Assembly (NCBI RefSeq): GCF_009695655.1
Contig: NZ_VUNM01000002.1
Coordinates: forward strand, 178,907-242,906
Direction of reading: 5' to 3'
DNA: 64,000 bases
Source of the DNA: Sharpea porci
GTDB lineage: Bacteria > Bacillota_I > Bacilli_A > Erysipelotrichales > Coprobacillaceae
Shown: positions 1 through 9,700 of the stretch, in pieces
Layout of the letters: every line of letters begins with the position of its first letter
Numbering within the stretch: the stretch's first letter is position 1
The notes under the pieces: generated by a model
The model's database searches: none
What the model was told of the DNA's origin: nothing
What the model saw: only the letters and a program-made list of their open reading frames with translations
Made by a program: the position numbers and the translations under genes

Positions 1-1
1 A

Positions 2-244
2 ACAAGTGATTACGGATCAATGAAAGCATCTTTTGGTGCTATCTTGTCTCCTTATGGTCGTTTTATTACTAAAGGTAAAGCAAATCGCTCAGAAGCAATT
101 TCACTTTCTTCATCAGTCAAACATCCTAAACTTTATAATACAGCTGATAAGGGTGATGTTTTATATACAAAGATATCAACTAATTCATTAGACCCTGGTT
201 ATATTGAAGTATCATTGAAATTCTCTTCTGACTATTTAAGTTAG
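2..244 (+). CDS. C-terminal end of an unrecognised protein (5' truncated)
   Basis: The reading frame is already open at base 2, so the true start lies outside the window; the first in-frame ATG at 20 is not necessarily the start. About 80 residues are visible, rich in Ser, Lys and Tyr, with no membrane segment and no motif I recognise. The tail reads like a soluble or secreted beta-rich protein. It ends ten bases before a strong terminator and just ahead of an ABC transporter cluster. A small exported peptide or bacteriocin next to its immunity/export ABC system is possible, but nothing in the sequence proves it. Confidence 0.5.
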   Translation, partial: TSDYGSMKASFGAILSPYGRFITKGKANRSEAISLSSSVKHPKLYNTADKGDVLYTKISTNSLDPGYIEVSLKFSSDYLS

Positions 245-253
245 TATTTTAAA

Positions 254-296
254 GAAAGAATAGTCTATGATTAGACTATTCTTTCCTCCTGTTTTT
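254..296 (+). terminator. Rho-independent terminator after the 5'-truncated gene
   Basis: A perfect 14-bp stem (254-267 with 272-285) with a 4-nt loop is followed by a T-rich run to 296. It separates the partial gene from the ABC cluster. Confidence 0.9.
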
Positions 297-314
297 TATT
301 ATTTAGGAGGGTAT

Positions 315-1181
315 ATGTTCTATAATAAAAATTTTTGCTTCTTAATAAAAACGAAGCGAAAGCTATTGATCTTGTTGTTGTATTATGCACTCATTGTGGC
401 ATGCATATTCTTCTATTATCATAAAGAATATGGAGCTATTGATGTGAAAGAATTAGAGGTGATAAAGAATGATCCAGTACTTGGCCTGAACTTCTTCTAT
501 ACTTTGCAACAGCCAGGCATGACACTTATCAAATTCCTGCTTACATGTCTCCTGATTCCCAATATCATAAGTGCCGATTTTTTAGTTCTTAAACATAATC
601 ATTTTACTGATTTCATCAAAACACGTATTTCTACAAAATCCTATTTTCAAGCCGCAAAGTTCATCAATTTTATCAGCACATTCTTGATCACATTATTGAT
701 GCATCTTGTAACATTACTTGTCATTCATCTCTTTTTCTTCAAAATCACATTTCATCAAGTGAACATACCAGTAGAAAGCATATTAAATATGTTTTCTTCC
801 AACATCTTGATGAATCTGATGATCTATATACTCTTATCATCTCTTGGTTTTGCGGTTTTTTCGCATTTCGTTTATGCACTCCAGGCATTCATCAAGAATA
901 CTTATCTCTATCGAACAATGGGTTTGATGAGTGCCTTAATACTATATACGGGATCATTTTTATTAGTGAAGTTGGCATTTGATCTTCATCTAGGCATTGT
1001 TGTTAGGATAATACTCTACATGACTTGTATTCCTAATATTCTTGTTCCAGGTATGGAAGAGAGTGTTTATATTGGCCAGTATCGTCTTGTTCATTATCTA
1101 GGTACGCTTGTGCTGTATTTGATTGTTTCAAATATTCTTTTTACACTAAGAGAGCGGTGGGAATATGCGTCTGGTAGGTAA
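315..1181 (+). CDS. ABC-2-like membrane subunit, large (288 aa)
   Basis: Hydrophobic protein with about six to eight predicted membrane segments; no named family recognised. I place the start at ATG 315 because a strong AGGAGGG sits at 305-311; an upstream in-frame ATG at 267 lies inside the terminator stem and is unlikely. A cytosolic stretch near residues 80-95 (FIKTRISTKS) resembles the coupling segment of lantibiotic/YtrC-type permeases and recurs in the two smaller membrane proteins of this cluster. It overlaps the next gene by 17 bp. Probable role: permease half of an exporter or self-protection system served by the ATPase at 1678. Substrate unknown. Confidence 0.6.
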   Translation: MFYNKNFCFLIKTKRKLLILLLYYALIVACIFFYYHKEYGAIDVKELEVIKNDPVLGLNFFYTLQQPGMTLIKFLLTCLLIPNIISADFLVLKHNHFTDFIKTRISTKSYFQAAKFINFISTFLITLLMHLVTLLVIHLFFFKITFHQVNIPVESILNMFSSNILMNLMIYILLSSLGFAVFSHFVYALQAFIKNTYLYRTMGLMSALILYTGSFLLVKLAFDLHLGIVVRIILYMTCIPNILVPGMEESVYIGQYRLVHYLGTLVLYLIVSNILFTLRERWEYASGR

Positions 1182-1665
1182 GTTGTTGCGTCTTGTCAGA
1201 AAGAGAGAAATAGTTTTACTTATAATATTATTAGCCTTTTTTCCTGTTGTTGTTGGTAAGCGGGATCTCAGGAATTTCATGGCTGTTTCACTCTATTTCA
1301 ATTATCCAACCTTGATCATCAATAATATCTTTCTCGTAATCTTGTATAAAAAGATGCAAGTGCTCAACCGTATGCAGTATATGCTTATTACACGTGTTGG
1401 ATTAAAAAGAAGTAAGCTTGCTGTCCATGGCTTCGTGTCATTAGCTACGTTTGTGTTGATGATGGTGCTTTATGGCTTGCTTATGCTGTTGTATGGCACA
1501 CAGGAAATAACAGCTCATCTCGTTATGTTGTTTTTGATTGAAAGTGTTCTTTATTTCTTAGAAGCAAATATTATAGCCTTGCAGTTTCATCGTCAAAAAC
1601 AGGTCTTGTTTGTCATTATCGCCATTATTATAAATCTGGGATTTCATTATATCTTTGTGCTTTGA
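1165..1665 (+). CDS. Small ABC-associated membrane protein (166 aa)
   Basis: About four membrane segments in 166 residues. The central motif LITRVGLKRSKL lies between membrane segments and resembles the coupling segment seen in the proteins at 315 and 2280. It starts inside the preceding gene, so translation is probably coupled, and ends 12 bp before the ATPase gene. It is too short for a full ABC-2 permease and may pair with the other two membrane proteins. No specific family can be named. Confidence 0.55.
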   Translation: MRLVGKLLRLVRKREIVLLIILLAFFPVVVGKRDLRNFMAVSLYFNYPTLIINNIFLVILYKKMQVLNRMQYMLITRVGLKRSKLAVHGFVSLATFVLMMVLYGLLMLLYGTQEITAHLVMLFLIESVLYFLEANIIALQFHRQKQVLFVIIAIIINLGFHYIFVL

Positions 1666-1677
1666 GGAGGGAGAGAA

Positions 1678-2283
1678 ATGTATTTATTGAAGTGTGAAGG
1701 GATCTCTAAAAGCTTTAAGTCATTACATGTTCTTGATGATATCAATCTTACAGTAAATCCAGGGGATTGCCTCTATATTCATGGTAAGAATGGCTGTGGG
1801 AAATCCACATTGTTTAAGATTATTTGTGATATTCTTCAGGCTGATCAGGGACAGATCGTTAAGTCAGAGGATTTATCGATTGGTGCGCTTATTGAAAATC
1901 CTGGTTTTATTGAAGAGGAGAGCCTGCATTATAACTTAGCTTTTCTAGCTGATCTTAAAAACCATTATGATGAACAACGTATAAGGGAGTTGTGTGCGCT
2001 ATTTCAACTAGATTATGACAATCGTTCACCAATGAAAAGCTATTCAGTAGGGATGAGACAGAAGGCTGGCATTATTCAGGCTGTTATGGAAAATCAGAAC
2101 TGCATTTTATTTGATGAACCAACAAGAGGGCTGGACAAAGAAGCAATTGAACAATTTGAACATCTTATCAATGATCTTATAGAGAAGGGCTGCTGTGTCA
2201 TTATTGCCTCCCACGATTATTTGCCCAATGTCCATTATACAAAAACATACTTATTAGAAAGTGGGAAGTTGATGGCAGAATGA
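1678..2283 (+). CDS. ABC transporter ATP-binding protein (201 aa)
   Basis: A single nucleotide-binding domain of near-minimal length. Walker A is GKNGCGKST at residues 36-44, the signature is YSVGMRQK (the degenerate form usual in bacitracin/lantibiotic-type exporters), Walker B is CILFDEPT, and the switch histidine is in IIASHD. The RBS GAGGAGGG sits just upstream of ATG 1678. It presumably drives the three membrane proteins encoded around it. Its stop overlaps the next ATG (ATGA), typical of translational coupling. Confidence 0.88.
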   Translation: MYLLKCEGISKSFKSLHVLDDINLTVNPGDCLYIHGKNGCGKSTLFKIICDILQADQGQIVKSEDLSIGALIENPGFIEEESLHYNLAFLADLKNHYDEQRIRELCALFQLDYDNRSPMKSYSVGMRQKAGIIQAVMENQNCILFDEPTRGLDKEAIEQFEHLINDLIEKGCCVIIASHDYLPNVHYTKTYLLESGKLMAE

Positions 2284-2771
2284 AAAGGTTAGGAAAAGAT
2301 TTCTTGGCAATCTCTTTGCTGCTGATTATTTGTAAGTATGCTTTAAAGATTGATGCTCAGGATTATGCCTTGATTAGATATTTCTTTCCCAAACGTGTCA
2401 TCCATATAGCTATTGCTATCATTCTCAATTATTTCTATCTCAAGATTGTCTTTGATTGCATGCGGGATGATATTGAGATGGAGACATTCATTAGCATCAG
2501 GCTAGGAAGAAAAGAGCTCTTGAAGAGGCTTTTGAAGAGTGTTGGCTTGTATACTGTTAGCTTCCTTGCTGTTTCTCTTGTTCTTGATGGCTTGCTTTAT
2601 CAAAAAGTATATGTCTCCGGTTTAGTATTTATGCTTATCTTAGAGCTAGCTGCTGGCGCTATGTTAGCTTTAGGCTATCGGAGTCTCAAAAGCTATACTT
2701 TTATGAGTGTACTTGTAGTTGTTGTAATCGTAAGATTGGTGATGTCTGCTATTTATCTTTCGTTGAGATGA
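2280..2771 (+). CDS. Small ABC-associated membrane protein (163 aa)
   Basis: About four to five membrane segments. The cytosolic motif FISIRLGRKELLKRL around residues 75-90 parallels the motif in the 166-aa protein at 1165, which suggests that the two are diverged copies. It overlaps the ATPase by 4 bp and is last in the cluster, with a terminator 15 bp downstream. Likely a membrane partner of the ATPase; substrate unknown. Confidence 0.55.
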   Translation: MKRLGKDFLAISLLLIICKYALKIDAQDYALIRYFFPKRVIHIAIAIILNYFYLKIVFDCMRDDIEMETFISIRLGRKELLKRLLKSVGLYTVSFLAVSLVLDGLLYQKVYVSGLVFMLILELAAGAMLALGYRSLKSYTFMSVLVVVVIVRLVMSAIYLSLR

Positions 2772-2786
2772 TGAAATATGGAGATA

Positions 2787-2820
2787 AAGTCTTTGAGTAT
2801 GGGCTCAAGGGCTTTTTTGT
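2787..2820 (+). terminator. Terminator of the ABC cluster
   Basis: An 11-bp stem with two G-U pairs (2787-2797 with 2804-2814) and a 6-nt loop is followed by a run of T. Confidence 0.75.
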
Positions 2821-2821
2821 T

Positions 2822-2849
2822 TTGAAAGAGGGTCTAACTATGGTATACT
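2822..2849 (+). promoter_or_regulatory. Sigma-A promoter for the uppS-polC unit
   Basis: TTGAAA at 2822-2827, a 16-bp spacer and TATACT at 2844-2849, with an extended TG at 2841-2842. It lies directly after the ABC terminator and 23 bp before the uppS start. Confidence 0.8.
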
Positions 2850-2871
2850 TGCTTAAGTAGAGGTGAACATT

Positions 2872-3609
2872 ATGGCATTAGAAAATGAAGATTATCAACT
2901 CGATATGAATAATATTCCTAAACATATCGCTTTTATCATGGATGGTAATCGTACCTGGGCGAGAGCACATCATAAGCCTAAATATTTTGGCCATCATGAA
3001 GGTACAAAAGCTATTCGTAGGGTGGCTTTAGAAGCAAATAAGTTAGGCGTTCAGGCCATGACAGTCTATGCTTTTTCAACGGAGAACTTTAAAAGGGAAG
3101 CTAATGAAGTCAACTATATCTTTAAATTGCCTGAAGAATTCTTCAGCAAGTATATCAAGGAGCTCATTGATAATAATGTGCAAATATTGACAATTGGACA
3201 TCTTGAGATGGCTCCTGAAAGCACTCAAAAAATTATTCAAAGAGCAATTGATGATACGAAAAATAATACTGGCTTAAAGCTTGTCTTTGCCTTTATTTAT
3301 GGTGGACGTGATGAGATTGTCTATGCGACAAAGCAAATTGCTCAGGAAGTCAAAGAAGGTAAGCTCGCTATTGATGATATCAATGAAGATGTCTTTGAAA
3401 GTCATCTTATGACAGCCAATCTTCCTCCTGTTGATCTTATGATCAGAAGCTCAGGAGAAGTGCGCTTGTCCAACTTCCTCTTATGGCAGCTGAGTTATGC
3501 GGAATTTATCTTTGATGATACGTTGTGGCCTGATTTTGATGAAAATGTCTTACATCGTGATATTTATCTTTATCAACAGCGCAGTCGTCGCTTTGGAGGA
3601 GGCAAATAA
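2872..3609 (+). CDS. uppS: Isoprenyl (undecaprenyl) diphosphate synthase
   Basis: Cis-prenyltransferase that condenses isopentenyl diphosphate onto farnesyl diphosphate to make the C55 carrier for peptidoglycan. ATG 2872 is chosen for its AGAGGTG SD at 2859-2865; a GTG at 2863 is in frame but has no SD. Family landmarks: the MDGN loop with catalytic Asp near residue 23, YAFSTENFKRE, YGGRDEI, and RSSGE followed by RLSNFLLWQ. The loop reads DGNRTWA where most bacterial enzymes have DGNGRWA, so the usual phosphate-binding Arg is Thr. First gene of a MEP/lipid-carrier operon and overlaps cdsA by 1 bp. Confidence 0.93.
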   Translation: MALENEDYQLDMNNIPKHIAFIMDGNRTWARAHHKPKYFGHHEGTKAIRRVALEANKLGVQAMTVYAFSTENFKREANEVNYIFKLPEEFFSKYIKELIDNNVQILTIGHLEMAPESTQKIIQRAIDDTKNNTGLKLVFAFIYGGRDEIVYATKQIAQEVKEGKLAIDDINEDVFESHLMTANLPPVDLMIRSSGEVRLSNFLLWQLSYAEFIFDDTLWPDFDENVLHRDIYLYQQRSRRFGGGK

Positions 3610-4400
3610 TGAAACAACGAATTATTACTGCCATCGTTTTGTTGGCAATTTTTGTACCATGTGTTGTCATAGGTGGTTATCTATGGCAGGCCATCATGGT
3701 CTTTGTTGGGGCTATGGCTGGATTTGAACTGCTTTCCATCTGTGATGGACCTAAGGCAAAGATATATCTCTATCCATTACTGATTTTCTATATTCTCTAT
3801 TCTATCTTCATGCCTCATGAATTATTAATTCCGGTACGTTATATTACATTGTTCTTGATGGCATTACTTGTTGCGGGCATCTTTGATTATGGCATGCCTT
3901 TGTTGCGTTTATCTTATTATTTCATGTCAGCGACACTTGTTGCCTTAGGTTTGCATATGATTTATTTCATGCGTGCAGAACTAGGCTTGAACTATATTCT
4001 TTTCCTCGCCTTTGCGACACTTGGGGCAGATACAGGAGCTTATTTTGTTGGGCGTAAATTTGGCAAGCATAAGCTCAATCCACGTTTATCACCCAAGAAG
4101 ACGATTGAAGGCTCCATTGGTGGAACTGTTGTTGGCACTATTCTTGCCTGCCTATTTGCTTATCTTTCAAAGATGAATCTACCTCTTGCTGCTACTATTA
4201 TTATGGCCTTAGTATTATCGACAACAGGACAAATTGGGGATTTATCATTTTCATCTATTAAACGTACTTTTGAAGTCAAGGACTATTCACAGATCTTCCC
4301 AGGTCATGGTGGGGTATTGGATCGTTTTGATTCGATTATCTTTAATGCCATGGTTCTTGGCTTATTAATGCAGTATCTTACAATGTTCCATATCTTATAG
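3609..4400 (+). CDS. cdsA: Phosphatidate cytidylyltransferase (CDP-diglyceride synthase)
   Basis: Integral membrane enzyme making CDP-diacylglycerol from phosphatidic acid and CTP, the branch point of phospholipid synthesis. About eight membrane segments in 263 residues, normal length. The C-terminal family signature is intact: SSIKRTFEVKDYS followed by PGHGGVLDRFDS, carrying the acidic and His residues of the active site. The start overlaps the uppS stop (TAATG), so it is translationally coupled. The uppS-cdsA-dxr-rseP-polC order is classic for Bacillota. Confidence 0.95.
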   Translation: MKQRIITAIVLLAIFVPCVVIGGYLWQAIMVFVGAMAGFELLSICDGPKAKIYLYPLLIFYILYSIFMPHELLIPVRYITLFLMALLVAGIFDYGMPLLRLSYYFMSATLVALGLHMIYFMRAELGLNYILFLAFATLGADTGAYFVGRKFGKHKLNPRLSPKKTIEGSIGGTVVGTILACLFAYLSKMNLPLAATIIMALVLSTTGQIGDLSFSSIKRTFEVKDYSQIFPGHGGVLDRFDSIIFNAMVLGLLMQYLTMFHIL

Positions 4401-4424
4401 GAGGCATAATATAGGAGGCATAAT
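4397..4424 (+). repeat. Tandem 14-bp duplication carrying two Shine-Dalgarno sites before dxr
   Basis: ATAGGAGGCATAAT occurs twice without a gap (4397-4410, 4411-4424), immediately before ATG 4425. The first copy includes the cdsA stop codon. Each copy contains a full AGGAGG. Confidence 0.95.
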
Positions 4425-5567
4425 ATGAAGAAATTAACTGTATTAGGTGTCACAGGATCAATTGGGACACAGACAGTGGATGTTGTCTTACATCATCAGG
4501 ACCAGTTTGAAATAGTTGCCATGAGTGCTGGGCATAATATCAACAAGCTCGAAGAGATTATGGCTAAGCTTCCAGTCGAGCATATTTGTGTGCTTGAAGA
4601 AAAGGATCAGGCTTATCTTGAAAAGAAATATCCTGATCGTCATTTCTATTGTGGGCAGGAAGGCATGATTGCGATTGCAACACTTAAAGAAGCTGATATT
4701 GTCTTGAATGCGGTGGTTGGCTTTGCTGGGTTATTGCCTACAATTCAGGCCATTGAAAGCCATAAGGATATTGCCATTGCTAATAAGGAAACACTTGTTG
4801 TAGCTGGCCATATTATTATGCCTCTTGCTAAGAAAAATGGCATTAAACTCTTGCCTGTTGATAGCGAACATTCAGCTATTTTCCAGTCATTGCAGGGTGC
4901 ACATCATGATGAAATCCGCAAGATTCTCTTAACTTGTTCGGGTGGCTCTTTTAGAGACTATAGCTTTGAAGATTTAAAAGATGTAACTGTCGCTCAGGCA
5001 CTCAATCATCCAAACTGGTCAATGGGGGCGAAGATTACCATTGATAGTGCCACGCTCTTTAATAAAGGCTTAGAAGTCATTGAAGCACATTGGCTTTTTG
5101 ATGTAGATTATGATCAGATTGAAGTGCTTATTCACCCTGAATCTGTTCTCCATTCGGCAATTGAATATGTAGATGGAGCAGTTATTGGTCAAATGGGTAC
5201 ACCGGATATGCGCTTGCCTATCCAGTATGCCTTAACATATCCTGATCGTTTGCCAATTGGTGACAGCCATCCATTTGATTTAACAGCACTTGCATCATTG
5301 CATTTCACAAAGCCGGATACAATACGTTTCCCAGCTTTGAAACTTGCCATTCAAGCAGGCAAGACAGGTGGCAGCATGCCTTGTGTCTTAAATGCAGCTA
5401 ATGAAGTGGCCAACAAGGCTTTCAGAGATGGCAAGATTCGTTTCTTAGATATTTATCGTCTTGTAGAAGAGGCGATGAAACAACATCAACCTATTGAAAA
5501 TCCAACGCTTGACGAACTTCTTGAAATCGATCAGAAAACAAGAACCTTTGTCATGCAGAAAGTATGA
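4425..5567 (+). CDS. dxr: 1-deoxy-D-xylulose 5-phosphate reductoisomerase
   Basis: Second enzyme of the MEP isoprenoid pathway: converts DXP to MEP using NADPH and a divalent metal. The N-terminal nucleotide-binding motif is GVTGSIGTQT, followed by ANKETLV and PVDSEHSAIFQ, which contain metal and substrate ligands. The flexible loop is NHPNWSMG, and a second metal motif is NKGLEVIEAHWLF. Full length at 380 residues. dxs, the preceding pathway step, lies at 36811 in this window. Preceded by a duplicated RBS. Confidence 0.96.
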   Translation: MKKLTVLGVTGSIGTQTVDVVLHHQDQFEIVAMSAGHNINKLEEIMAKLPVEHICVLEEKDQAYLEKKYPDRHFYCGQEGMIAIATLKEADIVLNAVVGFAGLLPTIQAIESHKDIAIANKETLVVAGHIIMPLAKKNGIKLLPVDSEHSAIFQSLQGAHHDEIRKILLTCSGGSFRDYSFEDLKDVTVAQALNHPNWSMGAKITIDSATLFNKGLEVIEAHWLFDVDYDQIEVLIHPESVLHSAIEYVDGAVIGQMGTPDMRLPIQYALTYPDRLPIGDSHPFDLTALASLHFTKPDTIRFPALKLAIQAGKTGGSMPCVLNAANEVANKAFRDGKIRFLDIYRLVEEAMKQHQPIENPTLDELLEIDQKTRTFVMQKV

Positions 5568-5575
5568 GGATATAC

Positions 5576-6667
5576 ATGTCATTCATCCTAAATTTAATCG
5601 TTTTCTTTCTCATTATAGGTGTTATAATCACACTACATGAATTTGGGCATTTTATTGCTGCCAAGTTCTTTAATGTTTATTGTGGTTCCTTCTCGATTGG
5701 CATGGGACCAAAACTGTATGAACATAAGGGCAAGGAAACAAAATTTGAACTTCGTGCTCTTCCTATTGGTGGCTTTGTCACGATGGCTGGAGAAGCTGAT
5801 CAGGAAGATAATGAAGAATTCAAGAATGTTCCATTGGAAAGGACATTAAAAGGGAAAAGAACTTATCAGAAAGTGATTATCTTTTTAGCTGGCGTATTTA
5901 TGAATTTTGTGCTTGCTCTTGTCATTATGCTTAGCCTTAACTTTACTGTTGGCCGTTTGCCTGTCAATGAGGCGAGAGTCGGCTCTCTTGTTAAGGGCGA
6001 AGCCGCAGCCAAGGCGGGTATGAAGAAAGATGACGTCATCATTAACATTGAATCACCAGTATCCAATAAATCTTCTTTAATTTCAAGTTATGAGGACATG
6101 AATGCGGCATTAACGAAAAAAGAACTGGGTGTTGATGGTGACACTGCTAATATCAATGTAACTGTTAATCGTAAGAGTGAAAGTGTTGTCATTAATATGA
6201 ATGTCAAGTTTGATGAGAATCAAAATAAATATGTTTTAGGTATTACTGAAGCAACACGTCGAATGAACTTTACAGAAAGTATTCGTAATGCTTTTTCAAC
6301 ACTGGGGGCAATGAGTGTTGCCATCTTTGAAGCTCTAGAAGCACTTATCTTAAACTTTACAAAAACAGTCAAGCAGATGAGTGGACCTGTAGGTATCTAT
6401 CAGGTGACAGCCCAGGTGACAAAAACGGGCAGTATTGCCAATATCTTTTACTTGATGGCTTTACTTTCAGTGAATATTGGAATATTTAATTTATTGCCTA
6501 TTCCTGGACTTGATGGGGCTCAAACACTCTTTGCGATTATTGAAGGCATTATTCATCGTGAATTACCAGTTAATGTGAAATACACTTTACAAATTATTGG
6601 TTTAAGTCTAATCTTGTTATTGATGGTTATTGTGACATATCAGGACATTACAAAATTATTACGCTAG
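5576..6667 (+). CDS. rseP: RIP metalloprotease (site-2 protease)
   Basis: Intramembrane zinc protease of the RseP/RasP family, which cleaves anti-sigma factors and remnant signal peptides. The zinc motif HEFGH is in the first membrane segment, a PDZ domain spans about residues 125-215, and the C-terminal NLLPIPGLDG motif supplies the third zinc ligand. I favour ATG 5576 with GAGGA at 5566-5570; an ATG at 5564 overlapping the dxr stop is the alternative (4 residues longer). Normal length at about 363 aa. Confidence 0.93.
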   Translation: MSFILNLIVFFLIIGVIITLHEFGHFIAAKFFNVYCGSFSIGMGPKLYEHKGKETKFELRALPIGGFVTMAGEADQEDNEEFKNVPLERTLKGKRTYQKVIIFLAGVFMNFVLALVIMLSLNFTVGRLPVNEARVGSLVKGEAAAKAGMKKDDVIINIESPVSNKSSLISSYEDMNAALTKKELGVDGDTANINVTVNRKSESVVINMNVKFDENQNKYVLGITEATRRMNFTESIRNAFSTLGAMSVAIFEALEALILNFTKTVKQMSGPVGIYQVTAQVTKTGSIANIFYLMALLSVNIGIFNLLPIPGLDGAQTLFAIIEGIIHRELPVNVKYTLQIIGLSLILLLMVIVTYQDITKLLR

Positions 6668-6670
6668 AAA

Positions 6671-6692
6671 AGAGGAACTTTATGGTTCCTCT
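6671..6692 (+). terminator. Hairpin between rseP and polC, probably partial terminator
   Basis: An 8-bp perfect stem AGAGGAAC/GTTCCTCT with a 6-nt loop, followed by only two T. It probably attenuates rather than fully terminates, or stabilises the mRNA 3' end, because no promoter is evident before polC. Confidence 0.45.
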
Positions 6693-6713
6693 TTGGCATG
6701 AGGAGGAAAAGTT

Positions 6714-9700
6714 ATGGATTATATGAAAATATTGTTACAGCAATTAGCAGTAGAGGAATTTCAGGAACTACATGATGCTAAGCTTGCCAAAGTAGAAGTC
6801 AGCAGGAATGGACACTATACATTTGATGTTGAATCTCATACACTACTTCCTCTAGATGCCGTCATGGCATTACTGAAGGCCAAAGATCATTTTCCTTATC
6901 CATGTGATTTCCACTTCCAGCCTCAACTTTGTGAATCGCAAGATATCTTAACTTATGCCCGTTATGTCTTTGAAAGTCTTTCAGCAACCTATCCTGAAAT
7001 CAATAGTATGAATCTTGAGGAATTACAGCTAGATCAACATACACTTGTATTAAAGGCATGCAATGCGCTTCATAAGACACAATTAGAAAGCTTGGAAGAT
7101 ATTTTATTGCAACGTTTTCATAGTTTAGGCATTGATCTTCATATTGTTGTAGAAATTTCATCCAATAATAAAGACTATGAAAAGATTTCTCATGAAATGC
7201 AGAAAGCAAATGTCGTGCAGGTTGACAAGAAGGTTATTGAAGCTATTCAGCACGCTCCAAGCAACACTCAGCCAAGCTTTACACCAAAAGGTAATGGCTC
7301 TTACAAGAAAGAATATACATATACACATCTTAAGGATCTTGATGCGACAATGCGCGATGTAGCTATTCAAGGCTATGTCTTTAGAAGTGAGACGATTACG
7401 ACTAGAAATGGACGTCAGATTCAGACCCTCTATGTCACTGATTATACAGATTCCATTCTTGTCAAGCGCTTTGAAGATAAGAACAAGAATGCCCCAGAAG
7501 AACTCGCAAAACTGGCTAAGGGCGGTAAATGGGTGAAACTTAAGGGTACTCTTGAATTCGATACTTATGCTAAGGAACTTGCGATTATTACACGTGATAT
7601 TGATATTATTGATGAACCGGCAAGTGAAAATAGCATGGATAATGCCAAAGTAAAACGTGTTGAATTGCATCTTCATTCCAATATGTCCAACTTAGATGGT
7701 ATCAATAAGATTGAAGACTATATTGCCCAAGCTGTACGCTGGGGACATAAGGCCATTACCGTCACTGATCATGGTAATGTTCAGGCCTTCCCTGATGCTC
7801 AGGCAGCAGTGAAAGGCAAAGACATTAAAATGATCTATGGTGTCGAACTAAATATGGTTGATACAGATTTTACAAGTGCCTTCAATGTCACTTCCATGCC
7901 TCTTGATGATCTGACCTATGTATCCTTCGACTTAGAAACGACAGGTTTATCACAGATCGATGACTATATTACTGAATTTGGTGCAGTTAAGATTAAAAAT
8001 GGTATGGAGATAGATCGAATGGATACTTTCATCAAATCACCCAAGCCTATTTCTGCCAAAATCAGTGAACTCACCAACATTACGAATGCAGACTTAAAGA
8101 ATGCGCCAACAATTAGAGAAATCATGCCACAGATCAAGGCTTTTTTTGGCGATCATCTATTGGTGGCTCATAATGGTCGATTTGATATTGGTATGTTGAA
8201 TATGGCCTGTCGTCAAATCGGAGACGAAGAAATTCATAATCCATGGGTTGACTCATTGCCCCTAGCAAGACATCTCTTGCCACTTATGCGTTCTTATCGA
8301 CTAGGGGCAGTATGTAATTACTATAAAATTCCTTATAATGCCGAAGAAGCCCACCGTGCTGATTATGATGCTGATGTGCTTGGTCAGGCTTTTAATGCGA
8401 TGATTGAAGATCTTAAAAAGCGTGATGTCGTTAATGTAGATCAGCTTAATAGTCTGCCCATGGAAGATGATTACAAGCATGCATTTGGCTATCATTTAAC
8501 AGCCTTGGCTAAAAATCATGATGGACTCAAGAATATGTTTAAGATTGTCTCTGAGGCCAATACCAAATATTTTTACCGCAGTGACCGCATTCCTCGTACT
8601 AGACTGGAATATTATCATGATGGCTTGCTTTATGGCTCATCTTGTCTGAATTCACGCGTTTTTGATGTTGCGGCAACACGTAATGAAGAAGAATTACGTC
8701 AGGAAATAGAATTCTATGATTATATTGAAATACAGCCATTGATTGATGCACAGTATTTAGTTGAGCGCGGTAAGTTTGAATCGCTTGATGATATTGAGCG
8801 TATCTACAAACGTATTATTAAGGTGGCTAAGGAAGCAGGCAAAATTATTGTTGCGACTGGGGATGTGCATTTTCTTCATAAGCGTGATAAGGTCTTTAGA
8901 GAAATCTTTACATCTAATGAAAAGCTTCAAATAGGTGGGCGTCCTCATCCACTCCTTGTAAGAGGGAATCCAAAAGCTTTAACGCCTGATTGTTATTTAA
9001 GAACGACAGAAGAAATGCTGAAACTCTTCCCTTATCTTAGTGCTGAGGACACTTATGAATATGTTGTCACAAATACGAATCGTATTGCTGATATGATTGA
9101 TGATCATATTCAGGTTGTAAAAGATAAACTTTATCCTCCACATATTGAGAACGTTGACCAGAAATTTAAGGATCTTTGTTATAATACAGCCCATGCAACC
9201 TATGGCGATCCTTTGCCACAAATTGTTCAGGAACGTTTGGATTTCGAAGTCGAGAATATTATCAAGCATGGTTATGCTGTTATTTATTATATTTCTGCCT
9301 TACTCGTTCATGCTTCAAATGATGATGGTTACTTGGTCGGTTCACGAGGTTCAGTCGGTTCTTCCTTTGCAGCAACAATGTCAGGTATTTCTGAAGTCAA
9401 TCCTTTGCCACCACATTATCATTGTCCAAACTGCCAGCATACTGAGTTTACTGATGAAGTGGCTAATGGCTTTGACTTGCCAGATAAGGTCTGCCCAGTG
9501 TGTGGGGCTCATATGAAAGGTGATGGACACAATATTCCATTCCAGACTTTCTTAGGCTTTAATGGCGATAAGGTTCCTGATATCGACTTAAACTTCTCAG
9601 GTGAATATCAGCCAAAAGCACATGAATTCGTCAGAAAGATGTTTGGTAGCGACCATGCTTTTAGAGCAGGAACGATTGCCACTGTTGCTGATAAGACGGC

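Noticed and set aside
2..244. Lactococcin 972-type bacteriocin
   Set aside because: The visible residues do not show the family's Tyr/His/Trp pattern, and the signal peptide region is outside the window.
267..314. Longer start (ATG 267) for the first ABC membrane protein
   Set aside because: This ATG lies in the stem of a 14-bp terminator; ATG 315 has a consensus SD.
7158..7676. 172-codon open frame on the minus strand inside polC
   Set aside because: Antisense shadow of a well-conserved gene, with no SD and no family resemblance.
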